Source: Pseudomonadota bacterium (lineage in GTDB: Bacteria; Pseudomonadota; Gammaproteobacteria; Xanthomonadales; Xanthomonadaceae). From it: 20,880 nucleotides of DNA. Positions 8,347 through 15,449 of the stretch are shown in pieces. Made by a program: the position numbers and the translations under genes. Numbering within the stretch: the first letter of the stretch is position 1; each line of letters begins with the position of its first letter. The stretch is taken from positions 1 through 20,880 of the forward strand of contig JAFAFF010000020.1 in assembly GCA_023423605.1 (NCBI GenBank), in the 5' to 3' direction. The notes below the pieces were generated by a model. It was given only the letters and a program-made list of their open reading frames with translations, did not search any database and was not told where the DNA came from.

Positions 8347-11300
8347 TCAGAACTCGTAACGCAGGGTCAGCATGGCCGACCAGCGCGACACCACGCGGGA
8401 CGGATAGCCCGAGCTGAAGTCGTAGGTTTCCAGCGGCTGCGGCGAAGCCTTGGACAGGTCGTACTGGTACTTGCCATCGCCCGTGACGGTGGCCCCGGTC
8501 AGGTAACGCGTGTCGAAGCCACCCACGTTGCGGGTGTTGCCCCAGTCCTTGTCCAGCATGTTCAGGAAGTTGTAGATATCCAGACGCAGGATCGACTTGT
8601 GCTCCTTGAAGAAGCCCGGCAGTTCCTGCTGGATGGCGATATCCAGCTGGTTGACCCACGGATTGCGCGCACCATTGCGGTCAGCCACGCCACCACGACG
8701 TGCCGCCAAGTACGGATCGGCATCGATACGGGCCTGGAAGGCCGCGATCTGGTCAGCCGAAGCGGCACCGTTGCGGCCATTGACGAAGACCACATTCGGG
8801 TCGTTCATCAGCGGAATGTACGCCGGATCCTGGAAAATACCGTCGCCGTTGAGATCGCCATCGACGATCCAGGTGTACGGCAGACCATCATGCCCGTTGT
8901 AGAAACCGGTGACGCTGGTCTTGTAGTCACCGAAGAACGCATGCTCCCAACCCAGCGACAGCTTGATCGAGTTGCGGATTTCACGGGTCGAACGGCCAGC
9001 GATTTCCTCGTTCGGATTGAGGCGCGACACATACTGGTAGCTGGACCACGCCTGCGAGCTGGTGTCCGAACCCACTTCCGTAGCCTTGGTGTAGGTGTAC
9101 GCCAGGTTGCCGTACCAGCCGTTGGCCATCGGCTTGTCCAGCGAGAAGGTCACTGCGGTGGACGAGCCCTTGTCGCTGTTGGTCAGGTAGGTCGAACGGG
9201 TGTCATAGCCCAGGACAGCGCCAGCATTCTTGGTGCCACCCGGAGTAACCCAGTAGCTGTCGCGACCGTCGAACAGCTGGCCCTGCGGCGTGCCGATGTT
9301 CAGCGCGTTGTAGAACACCGCATCCTTGTTCTTCAGGTGCAGCAGTTCGACCGTGCCGACCATGCCCATCCACGGCAGCTCGTGATCGTAGCCCAGGGTG
9401 AACTTGTAGACCGACGGCAGCTTGAAGTCCGGATCGATGGTATCCATCTGCGCGTTCGTCGGCGCACTGGCACCTGCCGGGAACGGCTGGTTGTACGGAT
9501 CCGGACTGAAGGCGTACTGGTTGCCGATATTCTGCTGGCAGCCACGGATGCTGACATCAGCACGCGTAGCGCAGAAGGTACCGGCGGCTACGCCGTTGTT
9601 CTGGTACGGATTGGCCAGCCACACGAACGGCGGGACCGACTGGAACAGGCCCGCGCCGCCACGCAGCTGCGAGTAACGCTCGGTGTCGAACGCGTAGTTG
9701 AAGGCGAAGCGCGGCATGATGACCTTGTTGCTGCTGCCGAGCTTGTAGTCATTGCGGAAGCCGAAGGTTTCCTCGAAGCCCGGCTTGGTCGGCGGCGCCT
9801 TCTTCGCCTTCGGCACGTTCATGCGCAGGCCATAGGTGACCGACAGGTTGTTGTTGACCTGCCAGGTATCCTGGATGAACGGGCTGATCTGGCTGAACTC
9901 GATCTGCGCAGCGGTATCGTCTTCGGTGAAGCCGCCGACCGGGCGACGCACGTCATAACGGTAGTAGTTGCCGTCGGCGAAGTCCTGGATGCTGTCGAAC
10001 GAGTAGACACCATGCAGGTCGCGGCCGTACATGTTGTAGGCCTCGGTGTTCTGGTAATCGACACCACCCTTGATGGTGTGGTCGCCAGCATAGTAGGTAC
10101 CGAAGAACGACGCGGTCAGCTTCTTGGTGTCGATCGCGTTCTCGTGGCGGTTGCGGTCCTCACCGAAACGCACGCCGTTGGTCGAGCCCGCAACGGTGCT
10201 GGCCACGCCGACGTTGATGGCCGGCAGATCCTGCGAGGCGCCCGAGATCTGCGAGAACTTCTGATAGCTGACCTTGGCTTCGGTGGTGAAGTTGTCGGAC
10301 CAGTCGCTGAACAGCTGCAGCGAGGTGTTCTTGGTCTCGCTGGCCTTGGTGAACCAGCGGCTGGTCAGGATGATCGAATTGGAATTGCTGTCATACGGCT
10401 GCGGCAGCGTTTCTTCGGTCTGCTGATAGGTCAGGCTGGCGCGGTGGGAGTCGCTGATGTTCCAGTCGATCTTGCCCAGGTAGCGCTTGTTGGTCAGGTT
10501 GACGCCACCGGACGCACCATAGGTACCCGCGTCGATGCCGTAGCGGCTCTTGGCGATATCGATGACCTGGTTGATCTCGTCCTGGGTCACCGCGCCGGTG
10601 CTGAAGCCATCCGAAGATGCCGCGCCGCCGAAATCGGTGATTTCCTGTTCTTCGTACGAACCGAAGAAAAACAGGCGATCCTTCAGGATCGGGCCGCCGA
10701 GGGTGAAGCCCTTGGTGGTGTCCTTGCCGAACGCATCGTAGTCCTCGCCATCACGCGAACCGACCATGCTGTCGGCTTTCTTGTACACGTAGTACGCCGA
10801 ACCGTGGAATTCGTTGGTACCGGACTTGGTGACGGCGTTGACGGCCGCACCGACCACGTCCTGCGACACGTCGAAATCGCTGACGTTGATGTCGTACGCG
10901 GCGATGGTGTCCACCGAGATCGGCGAACCGGTGTACGGCATGCCGTTGGCGTTCAGGCCGAACGGGTCGCCCTGCGACAGGCCATCGACGGAGATGCTGT
11001 TGTAACGGTTGTTGACGCCGGCCACGGAGATGGCACCGGTCGCTTGGTCGGTCACGGTGACGCGCGGGTCGAGACGGGCAACGTCATCGAGCGAGCGGCT
11101 GCCCTTCGGCGCCAGCTCCAGCTTGCGGCCATCGACCGAGGTGCCGATGCCCTTGGTTTCCGAACTGAACACGCTCGGGCCGGCCGCCATGACGGTCACG
11201 CCGTCCAGCGACTTGATGTCGCCGGTCAGCGCCGCGTTGACGGTGCCCACCTGGTTCAGGCTCAGGAAAACGCCATCTTCAGTCTTGGTGCCCTCACCCG

Positions 11301-11562
11301 GCTTGGTGATGGTGACGGTGTACGGTCCGCCGACGCGCAGGCCGCGCGCAACGTAACGACCCGACGCATCGGTGGTCGCACGTGATACGGTGCCCGATTC
11401 GGTGTGGGTGATGGTGACTTCGGCGCCGACGACAGGCGTACCTGCGTTGGACGTGACCTGGCCGCCGAGACCAGCAGAAGTGCTCTGGGCAAAGGCGGGG
11501 GCAGCGGCAAGTGCGGCCACGAGACCAAGGGTGAGCTTGGACATCCGGAGTGGGTGGTTCAT
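8347..11562 (-). CDS. Oar-like TonB-dependent outer-membrane receptor with CarboxypepD_reg domain
   Basis: Outer-membrane beta-barrel transporter energised by TonB, 1071 aa; the substrate cannot be told from sequence. A signal peptide (MNHPLRMSKLTLGLVAALAA, then APAFA) is cut about A25. A carboxypeptidase-regulatory-like beta-sandwich follows at roughly 29-112 (GGQVTSNAGTPVVGAEVTITH...TTDASGRYVARGLRVGGPYTVTI). The plug is at about 130-250, with LDDVARLDPRVTVTD, VDGLSQGDPFGLNANGMPY and VVGAAVNAVTKSGTNEFHGS. The rest is barrel, ending MLTLRYEF with the C-terminal aromatic typical of outer-membrane proteins. Length and domain order match the Oar group, common in Xanthomonadaceae. GAGG lies 9 nt before the ATG. 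It is a single gene with its own terminator and a 230-base upstream region. VTVMAAG near residue 125 may be the TonB-box-like segment. Confidence 0.92.
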   Translation of the reverse strand: MNHPLRMSKLTLGLVAALAAAPAFAQSTSAGLGGQVTSNAGTPVVGAEVTITHTESGTVSRATTDASGRYVARGLRVGGPYTVTITKPGEGTKTEDGVFLSLNQVGTVNAALTGDIKSLDGVTVMAAGPSVFSSETKGIGTSVDGRKLELAPKGSRSLDDVARLDPRVTVTDQATGAISVAGVNNRYNSISVDGLSQGDPFGLNANGMPYTGSPISVDTIAAYDINVSDFDVSQDVVGAAVNAVTKSGTNEFHGSAYYVYKKADSMVGSRDGEDYDAFGKDTTKGFTLGGPILKDRLFFFGSYEEQEITDFGGAASSDGFSTGAVTQDEINQVIDIAKSRYGIDAGTYGASGGVNLTNKRYLGKIDWNISDSHRASLTYQQTEETLPQPYDSNSNSIILTSRWFTKASETKNTSLQLFSDWSDNFTTEAKVSYQKFSQISGASQDLPAINVGVASTVAGSTNGVRFGEDRNRHENAIDTKKLTASFFGTYYAGDHTIKGGVDYQNTEAYNMYGRDLHGVYSFDSIQDFADGNYYRYDVRRPVGGFTEDDTAAQIEFSQISPFIQDTWQVNNNLSVTYGLRMNVPKAKKAPPTKPGFEETFGFRNDYKLGSSNKVIMPRFAFNYAFDTERYSQLRGGAGLFQSVPPFVWLANPYQNNGVAAGTFCATRADVSIRGCQQNIGNQYAFSPDPYNQPFPAGASAPTNAQMDTIDPDFKLPSVYKFTLGYDHELPWMGMVGTVELLHLKNKDAVFYNALNIGTPQGQLFDGRDSYWVTPGGTKNAGAVLGYDTRSTYLTNSDKGSSTAVTFSLDKPMANGWYGNLAYTYTKATEVGSDTSSQAWSSYQYVSRLNPNEEIAGRSTREIRNSIKLSLGWEHAFFGDYKTSVTGFYNGHDGLPYTWIVDGDLNGDGIFQDPAYIPLMNDPNVVFVNGRNGAASADQIAAFQARIDADPYLAARRGGVADRNGARNPWVNQLDIAIQQELPGFFKEHKSILRLDIYNFLNMLDKDWGNTRNVGGFDTRYLTGATVTGDGKYQYDLSKASPQPLETYDFSSGYPSRVVSRWSAMLTLRYEF

Positions 11563-11680
11563 CTAGGGTAGCCTCGATGGGAGTTGGCGATGGCGGAAAA
11601 AACGCATCCGTACAGCCTTGCGGGCGGCTGGACGGAAATTTATCTGGGGTTCCCGACCGTGAACGGCGGGCGCCGCAACG

Positions 11681-11697
11681 GTTAACAATAGATTAAC
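11681..11697. promoter_or_regulatory. GTTAA/TTAAC inverted repeat upstream of the receptor gene
   Basis: GTTAA-N7-TTAAC lies about 120 bases upstream of the receptor start in an AT-rich island within a GC-rich gap. It resembles an operator half-site pair, or AT-rich promoter DNA. No regulator can be assigned. The rest of the 230-base gap (11563-11792) shows nothing else I can name. Confidence 0.25.
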
Positions 11698-11792
11698 ACG
11701 GTACGATCTGATTGTGACGGTAGTGCGACAAAAGGCACGCCATCGCAACGGCACCTTGACGCGACCTTCACATCAACAGGGTGATGACGCCA

Positions 11793-12560
11793 CTATCCAG
11801 CCATTTGCCCCTGGAGCGATTCCACCGCCAGCACCTGCCCCCGCCATGTCAAGCCTTCTGACGCCAACAGCCGCACCGCCGCCGCCGCCGCGGTTTCCGG
11901 GCCTTGGGCGGCCTCGTCCTGGTCCAGCGACCAGGCCCGTGCCCTGAGGGCAGTACGCATCGGCCCGGGCTGCAGCCCCGCCACCCGCACCGGCGTACCC
12001 TGCAGCTCACCGTGCAGGCTGGCCAACAGGCCGCGCAGTCCATGCTGAGCGGCCCCGTAACCGCCCCAGTACGCGGCCCCTACCCGCGCCGGATCGTCCA
12101 CGCACAATACGATGGCGGCATCCGGCTGCTGGCGCAGCAGTGGCAGGCAGGCCTGCAGCAACCATGCCGGGGCGGTGAGGGTCACATGCAGCGAACGAGC
12201 GAACGCCGCCGGATCGGCAAGCGCGAACGGCGTCAGGCCGGGGAAATCGGCCGCGCAGACCAGCACGCCATCCAGCCTGCCCAGCTCGCTGTGCAGGCGT
12301 GCGGCCAGCTCGGCGAAGTCGTCCGGGCTGGCTCCTTCCAGGTCCATCGGATAAAGCAGCGGCTCTGGCCCCACCGCCTGCACGTCCTGGTAGACACGGT
12401 CCAGCCGGCGCGGCTTGCGGCCCAGCAGCACCACGGTGGCCCCGGCACGGGCGCAGGCCACCGCCGCAGCGCTGCCCAGGCCGCCCCCTGCGCCGACGAT
12501 GAGGATCACCCGGCCATCCAGCACCTGGTCCTCGGGAACAGGCGACGGACGGGCACTCAT
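11793..12560 (-). CDS. SDR-fold protein related to YciK, catalytic residues degenerate
   Basis: Short-chain dehydrogenase/reductase fold, 255 aa, closest by eye to E. coli YciK. The nucleotide-binding loop is kept as GAGGGLG (23-29), followed by GATVVLLGRK and RLDGVL. The catalytic tetrad is largely gone: aligned to YciK, the usual Asn is Thr127, the catalytic Ser is Asp155 (CVDDPARVG), Tyr168 is kept, and the Lys of YxxxK is Gln172 (YGAAQ). The NAG motif after beta4 reads CAA (102-104). C-terminal QPGPMRTALRARA matches the family's PGxxRT(A/P)(M/L)RA region. It may bind a dinucleotide without normal oxidoreductase chemistry; function unknown. Its ATG overlaps the grx4 stop (ATGA), so the two are co-translated. 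The frame is intact with normal codon use, so this is not a decayed gene. Confidence 0.85.
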   Translation of the reverse strand: MSARPSPVPEDQVLDGRVILIVGAGGGLGSAAAVACARAGATVVLLGRKPRRLDRVYQDVQAVGPEPLLYPMDLEGASPDDFAELAARLHSELGRLDGVLVCAADFPGLTPFALADPAAFARSLHVTLTAPAWLLQACLPLLRQQPDAAIVLCVDDPARVGAAYWGGYGAAQHGLRGLLASLHGELQGTPVRVAGLQPGPMRTALRARAWSLDQDEAAQGPETAAAAAVRLLASEGLTWRGQVLAVESLQGQMAG

Positions 12561-12883
12561 GCGACGGAGGCTTCTTCGACGATGCGCTTGAGCTCGCCGG
12601 ATTCGAACAGCTCCATGATGATGTCGCAGCCACCGATCAGCTCACCATGCATGAACAGCTGCGGGAACGTGGGCAGGTTCGAGAACCGCGGAAGGTTCGC
12701 GCGTATTTCCGGCTCCTCCAGCACGTTGATGGTGCGCAGCGAAACGGCGCCGGCCGCCATCAATGCCTGTACGGCACGGCTGGAAAAGCCGCACATGGGG
12801 TACTGCGGCGTGCCCTTCATGTACAGCACGAGCGGGTAACGGTCGACCTCGGCCTGGATCTGCTGCATCACTGCCACAACCAC
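12557..12883 (-). CDS. grxD: Grx4-type monothiol glutaredoxin (CGFS)
   Basis: Monothiol glutaredoxin of the CGFS class, 108 aa, which carries and transfers [2Fe-2S] clusters with glutathione and BolA-type partners. The active-site motif CGFS is at residues 31-34 (YPMCGFSSRAV), preceded by LVLYMKGTPQYP. The glutathione-binding TFPQLF (cis-Pro) and GGCDI motifs follow near residues 72-87. Length is that of a single-domain Grx4. GGAGG lies 4 nt before the GTG at 12883 and 10 nt before another GTG at 12877, so the start may be two codons later. The downstream SDR gene overlaps it; the SOD-like gene diverges from it 112 bases away. Confidence 0.93.
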   Translation of the reverse strand: MVVAVMQQIQAEVDRYPLVLYMKGTPQYPMCGFSSRAVQALMAAGAVSLRTINVLEEPEIRANLPRFSNLPTFPQLFMHGELIGGCDIIMELFESGELKRIVEEASVA

Positions 12884-12995
12884 ACTGCCTCCTGCTGGAA
12901 GAACCCGACCGCGCCGGTCGGCTAGACTTCACCACGGTAACCGTCATTGTATGCCGATGGAACCTGCCACGGCGCCCACCTGTCATCCTGATCGC

Positions 12996-13577
12996 ATGCC
13001 CATCGAACCTGCCGCCCTGCCCTACCCGCCTGCCGCGCTGCAACCGCACCTGTCCGAACGGGCGGTCCTGCTGCAGCATGGGCAGCACCAGCGTGCCTGT
13101 CTGGATGCGGTAAACGCGCACATGGCGGGAACCGAGCGCGAACAGGCCCCATTGGAACAGGTGCTGCGCGAAGCGCAGGGCAGCGTGTTCGAGGCCGCCG
13201 CCCAGGCCTGGAACCTGCAGTTCCAATGGCAGTGCCTGCGCCCGCGGGGCGGTGGCGAACCGCAGGGCCGGCTGGCCGACCTGGTCAAGCGGCGCTTTGG
13301 CGATACCGCCCAGCTTAGGCAGGCATTCAACGATGCCGCGTTGGGTCTGTTCGGCTCCGGCTGGGCATGGCTGGTGCAGCATCCCGATGGCAGCCTGGCC
13401 ATCCTGGTGACGCGCAATGCGGGCACACCATTGACTGGCAGCAGCACACCGCTGCTGGGCTGCAACCTGTGGGAACACGCCTATTACCTGGATTACCAGA
13501 ACGACCGCGCGCGGTATCTGGAAGCGTGGTGGCAGATGGTGAACTGGGAGTTCGCTGCGAGCCAGCTGCAGGGCTGA
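12996..13577 (+). CDS. Fe/Mn superoxide dismutase-fold protein lacking three of four metal ligands
   Basis: Unmistakable SodB-type sequence (ALPYPPAALQPHL; FGSGWAWLV; NAGTPLTGSSTPLLG; WEHAYYLDYQN; MVNWEF). From this ATG it is 193 aa and colinear, without gaps, with E. coli FeSOD. At that numbering the metal ligands are H27 to Gln, H74 to Leu (WNLQFQW), D157 to Asn (GCNLWEHAYY), with only H161 kept. The active-site Tyr35 is Cys, while Gln70 is kept. It should therefore not bind the catalytic metal normally and is probably a pseudoenzyme. The reading frame is complete with no stop or frameshift. An in-frame ATG at 12951 would add 15 residues with no counterpart in SodB; neither start has a strong ribosome-binding site. 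It diverges from grx4 and ends just before palindromic repeats. Confidence 0.9.
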   Translation: MPIEPAALPYPPAALQPHLSERAVLLQHGQHQRACLDAVNAHMAGTEREQAPLEQVLREAQGSVFEAAAQAWNLQFQWQCLRPRGGGEPQGRLADLVKRRFGDTAQLRQAFNDAALGLFGSGWAWLVQHPDGSLAILVTRNAGTPLTGSSTPLLGCNLWEHAYYLDYQNDRARYLEAWWQMVNWEFAASQLQG

Positions 13578-13602
13578 CGCCTGCACGTATCCCATCCGCC
13601 GT

Positions 13603-13663
13603 GTAGAGCGGGGCTCTGCCCCGCTGCGCGGTGACACTTCAGCCGGGCAGAGCCCGGCTCTAC
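13603..13663. repeat. SMAG-like (GTAG) palindromic repeat pair 1
   Basis: Two inverted 23-base elements, each beginning GTAGAGC with internal stems (GCGGGGC/GCCCCGC at 13603-13625; the GCCGGGC form at 13641-13663, opposite orientation). Such extragenic palindromes are characteristic of Stenotrophomonas. The pair can also fold on itself and lies just past the SOD-like gene. Confidence 0.8.
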
Positions 13664-13690
13664 ACCGCTGCACGGTGAAGCCCCAGCCAT

Positions 13691-13751
13691 GTAGAGCGGG
13701 GTTCTGCCCCGCTGCGCGGTGATGTCCCAGCCGGGCAGAGCCCGGCTCTAC
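13691..13751. repeat. SMAG-like (GTAG) palindromic repeat pair 2
   Basis: A near copy of the preceding pair: GTAGAGCGGGG form at 13691-13713 (with GTTCTG in the loop side) and the inverted GCCGGGC form at 13729-13751, ending 12 bases before the nadC stop. Together the four elements fill the gap between two convergent genes and probably stabilise or end both transcripts. Confidence 0.8.
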
Positions 13752-13763
13752 ATTGGGCATTGG

Positions 13764-14621
13764 TCAGGCGGGGGGCGGGCCCAGCTTCAATGACAGGTCA
13801 ATGGCCTGCACGTGCTTGGTCAGGCCGCCGATGGATATGCAGTCCACGCCATCTTCGGCGATGGCCCGCAGCCCTTCCAGGCCGACACTGCCGGATACTT
13901 CCAGCGGAATGCGTCCCGCGGTGATCCGCACGGCTTCGCGGCGCGACCGCGCATCGAAGTCATCCAGCAGGATGCGCTCGCATCCGGCCTGCAATGCCTC
14001 TTCCAGCTGCCCCAGGTCCTCGACCTCCACCACCAGTGGCAACCCGCGCCACATGGCCCGTGCTGCGGCCACCGCTGCGGCGAGCGACCCGGCGGCGCGG
14101 ATGTGGTTTTCCTTCAACATCACCGTGTCGTACAGGCCAAGCCGGTGATTTTCCCCGCCTCCGCAGCGCACCGCGTATTTCTGCGCGGCACGCAGGCCAG
14201 GCAGGGTCTTGCGGGTATCCAGGATGCGTGTCGCGGTTCCCGCCACTGCATACACGTACGCGGCGGTGGTCGTGGCGGTACCGGACAACGTCTGCAGGAA
14301 ATTCAGCGACGTGCGCTCGGCGCTCACCAGCGCACGGCTGCGGCCCTGCAGCAGCGCAAGCACGGTTCCGGCGGCAACGCGCTCGCCATCGGCCACGTTC
14401 CATTGGATGCGCACGTCCGGATCGAGCGCACGGTGGGTGGCATCGAACCATGGCTGGCCGGCGATGACCGCCTCCTGCTTGCACAGCAGGTAGGCGCAGT
14501 CCGCCGTCTCCGGCAACAACGCGGCGGTGACATCACCGCTACCGATATCCTCAGCCAGCGCGCGGGCGACATCGCCGGCCACTGCCGCCGCATCCGGAGC
14601 CGGCACCGACGAGCCGGTCAT
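13764..14621 (-). CDS. nadC: NadC, nicotinate-nucleotide pyrophosphorylase (carboxylating)
   Basis: Quinolinate phosphoribosyltransferase, 285 aa. It converts quinolinate and PRPP to nicotinate mononucleotide, CO2 and pyrophosphate in de novo NAD synthesis (cytoplasm). Family motifs appear in order: LAEDIGSGDVTAALLP near the N-terminus, AERTSLNFLQTLSGTATTT (about 100-118), DTRKTLPGLRAAQKYAVRCGGGENHR (about 134-159), MLKENHI, VEVEDL, LLDDF and EVSGSV with the C-terminal phosphate-binding SIGGLTK. The Arg, Lys and His residues that bind the substrate carboxylates and phosphates are in these conserved blocks. The ATG overlaps the stop of the upstream small gene (ATGA). Confidence 0.96.
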   Translation of the reverse strand: MTGSSVPAPDAAAVAGDVARALAEDIGSGDVTAALLPETADCAYLLCKQEAVIAGQPWFDATHRALDPDVRIQWNVADGERVAAGTVLALLQGRSRALVSAERTSLNFLQTLSGTATTTAAYVYAVAGTATRILDTRKTLPGLRAAQKYAVRCGGGENHRLGLYDTVMLKENHIRAAGSLAAAVAAARAMWRGLPLVVEVEDLGQLEEALQAGCERILLDDFDARSRREAVRITAGRIPLEVSGSVGLEGLRAIAEDGVDCISIGGLTKHVQAIDLSLKLGPPPA

Positions 14622-14887
14622 GCTGCCGGGAAATCGGTGATCTGTGCGGTGGGGATGGCCTCTTCGGCCAGCAGCACCGGAATGCCGTCATCCAGCCGGA
14701 AGACCTGCCGGCGGTCGCGGGTGACCAGCGCCTGGCGCAGCGGCTGGGCCAGCGGATTGCCATCGGCCTTGTTCACCGTGCCGGCTTCGATGGCTCGATT
14801 GAGCACTTCCAGCCCCTTGGCGTCCAGCAGGGAAAGAGGCTGGCGGGTGTCGGGCGATACCAGCAGATCGAGCAGCTTGCGGTCCAT
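14618..14887 (-). CDS. YcaR/Trm112-like small protein lacking the zinc cysteines
   Basis: An 89-aa protein matching the YcaR/Trm112 (UPF0434) family at both ends: MDRKLLDLLVSPDTRQPL corresponds to the E. coli YcaR start, and RLDDGIPVLLAEEA to its conserved RDGIPVLL block. The CPxC knuckle near residue 11 reads SPDT, and the whole protein has no cysteine, so it cannot form the usual zinc site. It also carries a longer middle (about residues 24-55) than YcaR. Family members are small partner or stabilising proteins (Trm112 activates methyltransferases); the role here is unknown. It is translationally coupled to nadC and diverges from purE. Confidence 0.75.
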   Translation of the reverse strand: MDRKLLDLLVSPDTRQPLSLLDAKGLEVLNRAIEAGTVNKADGNPLAQPLRQALVTRDRRQVFRLDDGIPVLLAEEAIPTAQITDFPAA

Positions 14888-14893
14888 GATTCT

Positions 14894-14920
14894 TTGTCTT
14901 GCGTGGAAGATGGCTAGAAT
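14894..14920 (+). promoter_or_regulatory. Candidate purEK promoter
   Basis: TAGAAT (14915-14920) is a good -10 box 25 bases before the purE ATG. TTGTCT (14894-14899) is the nearest -35-like element with a short 15-bp spacer. AGGTGA (14934-14939) is the purE ribosome-binding site. No PurR-box-like palindrome is obvious. Confidence 0.5.
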
Positions 14921-14945
14921 ACGTCTTTAAGGCAGGTGACGGCCA

Positions 14946-15449
14946 ATGACCCTCAACCAATCCACGCCGCTCGTCGGCATCATCATGGGTTCCCGTTCCG
15001 ACTGGGAGACCATGCAGCACGCTGCCCAGAAGCTCGACGCGCTGGGCGTTCCGTTCGAAGTGAAGGTGGTATCGGCGCACCGCACACCCGATGTCCTGTT
15101 TTCATATGCAGAACAGGCCGGCGCACGCGGGCTGCGTGCCATCATCGCCGGCGCCGGCGGTGCAGCGCACCTGCCGGGCATGATTGCCGCCAAGACCGCC
15201 GTGCCGGTGCTGGGCGTGCCCGTGCAGTCCAAGGCGCTCAACGGCATGGATTCGCTGCTGTCCATCGTGCAGATGCCGGCCGGCGTTCCGGTGGCCACCT
15301 TCGCCATCGGCAATGCGGGGGCTTCCAATGCCGCACTGTTCGCAGCGGCCATGCTGGCCAGCGACCAGCCGGCGATCGGCCAGGCGCTGGATGCCTTCCG
15401 CACGCGCCAGACTGAAGACGTGATGGCCCACGACGATCCGCGTCAATGA
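14946..15449 (+). CDS. purE: PurE, N5-carboxyaminoimidazole ribonucleotide mutase
   Basis: Moves the carboxylate of N5-CAIR to give CAIR in de novo purine synthesis; 167 aa, the size of class I (bacterial) PurE. Motifs: [13 protein letters not shown] (residues 11-23) with the SDxxTM phosphate loop, VVSAHRTPD (42-50) with the active-site histidine, [14 protein letters not shown] (66-79), and [10 protein letters not shown]...[20 protein letters not shown]. The presence of purK immediately downstream agrees with the two-step bacterial route rather than the one-step animal enzyme. The stop overlaps the purK ATG (ATGA). Confidence 0.97.
   Translation: MTLNQSTPLVGIIMGSRSDWETMQHAAQKLDALGVPFEVKVVSAHRTPDVLFSYAEQAGARGLRAIIAGAGGAAHLPGMIAAKTAVPVLGVPVQSKALNGMDSLLSIVQMPAGVPVATFAIGNAGASNAALFAAAMLASDQPAIGQALDAFRTRQTEDVMAHDDPRQ

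Noticed and set aside
8599..11385. 928-codon open frame on plus, opposite the TonB-dependent receptor
   Set aside because: It is an antisense frame kept open by high GC and biased codon use of the receptor gene. The product shows no recognisable domain, no signal or membrane pattern, and lies wholly inside a well-supported gene.
12951..12995. Upstream ATG extending the SOD-like protein by 15 residues
   Set aside because: The 193-aa form from 12996 matches SodB residue for residue; the extension has no counterpart and no ribosome-binding site.
12996..13577. Ordinary functional superoxide dismutase
   Set aside because: Overall similarity suggests SodB, but three metal ligands are substituted, so the plain name would mislead.
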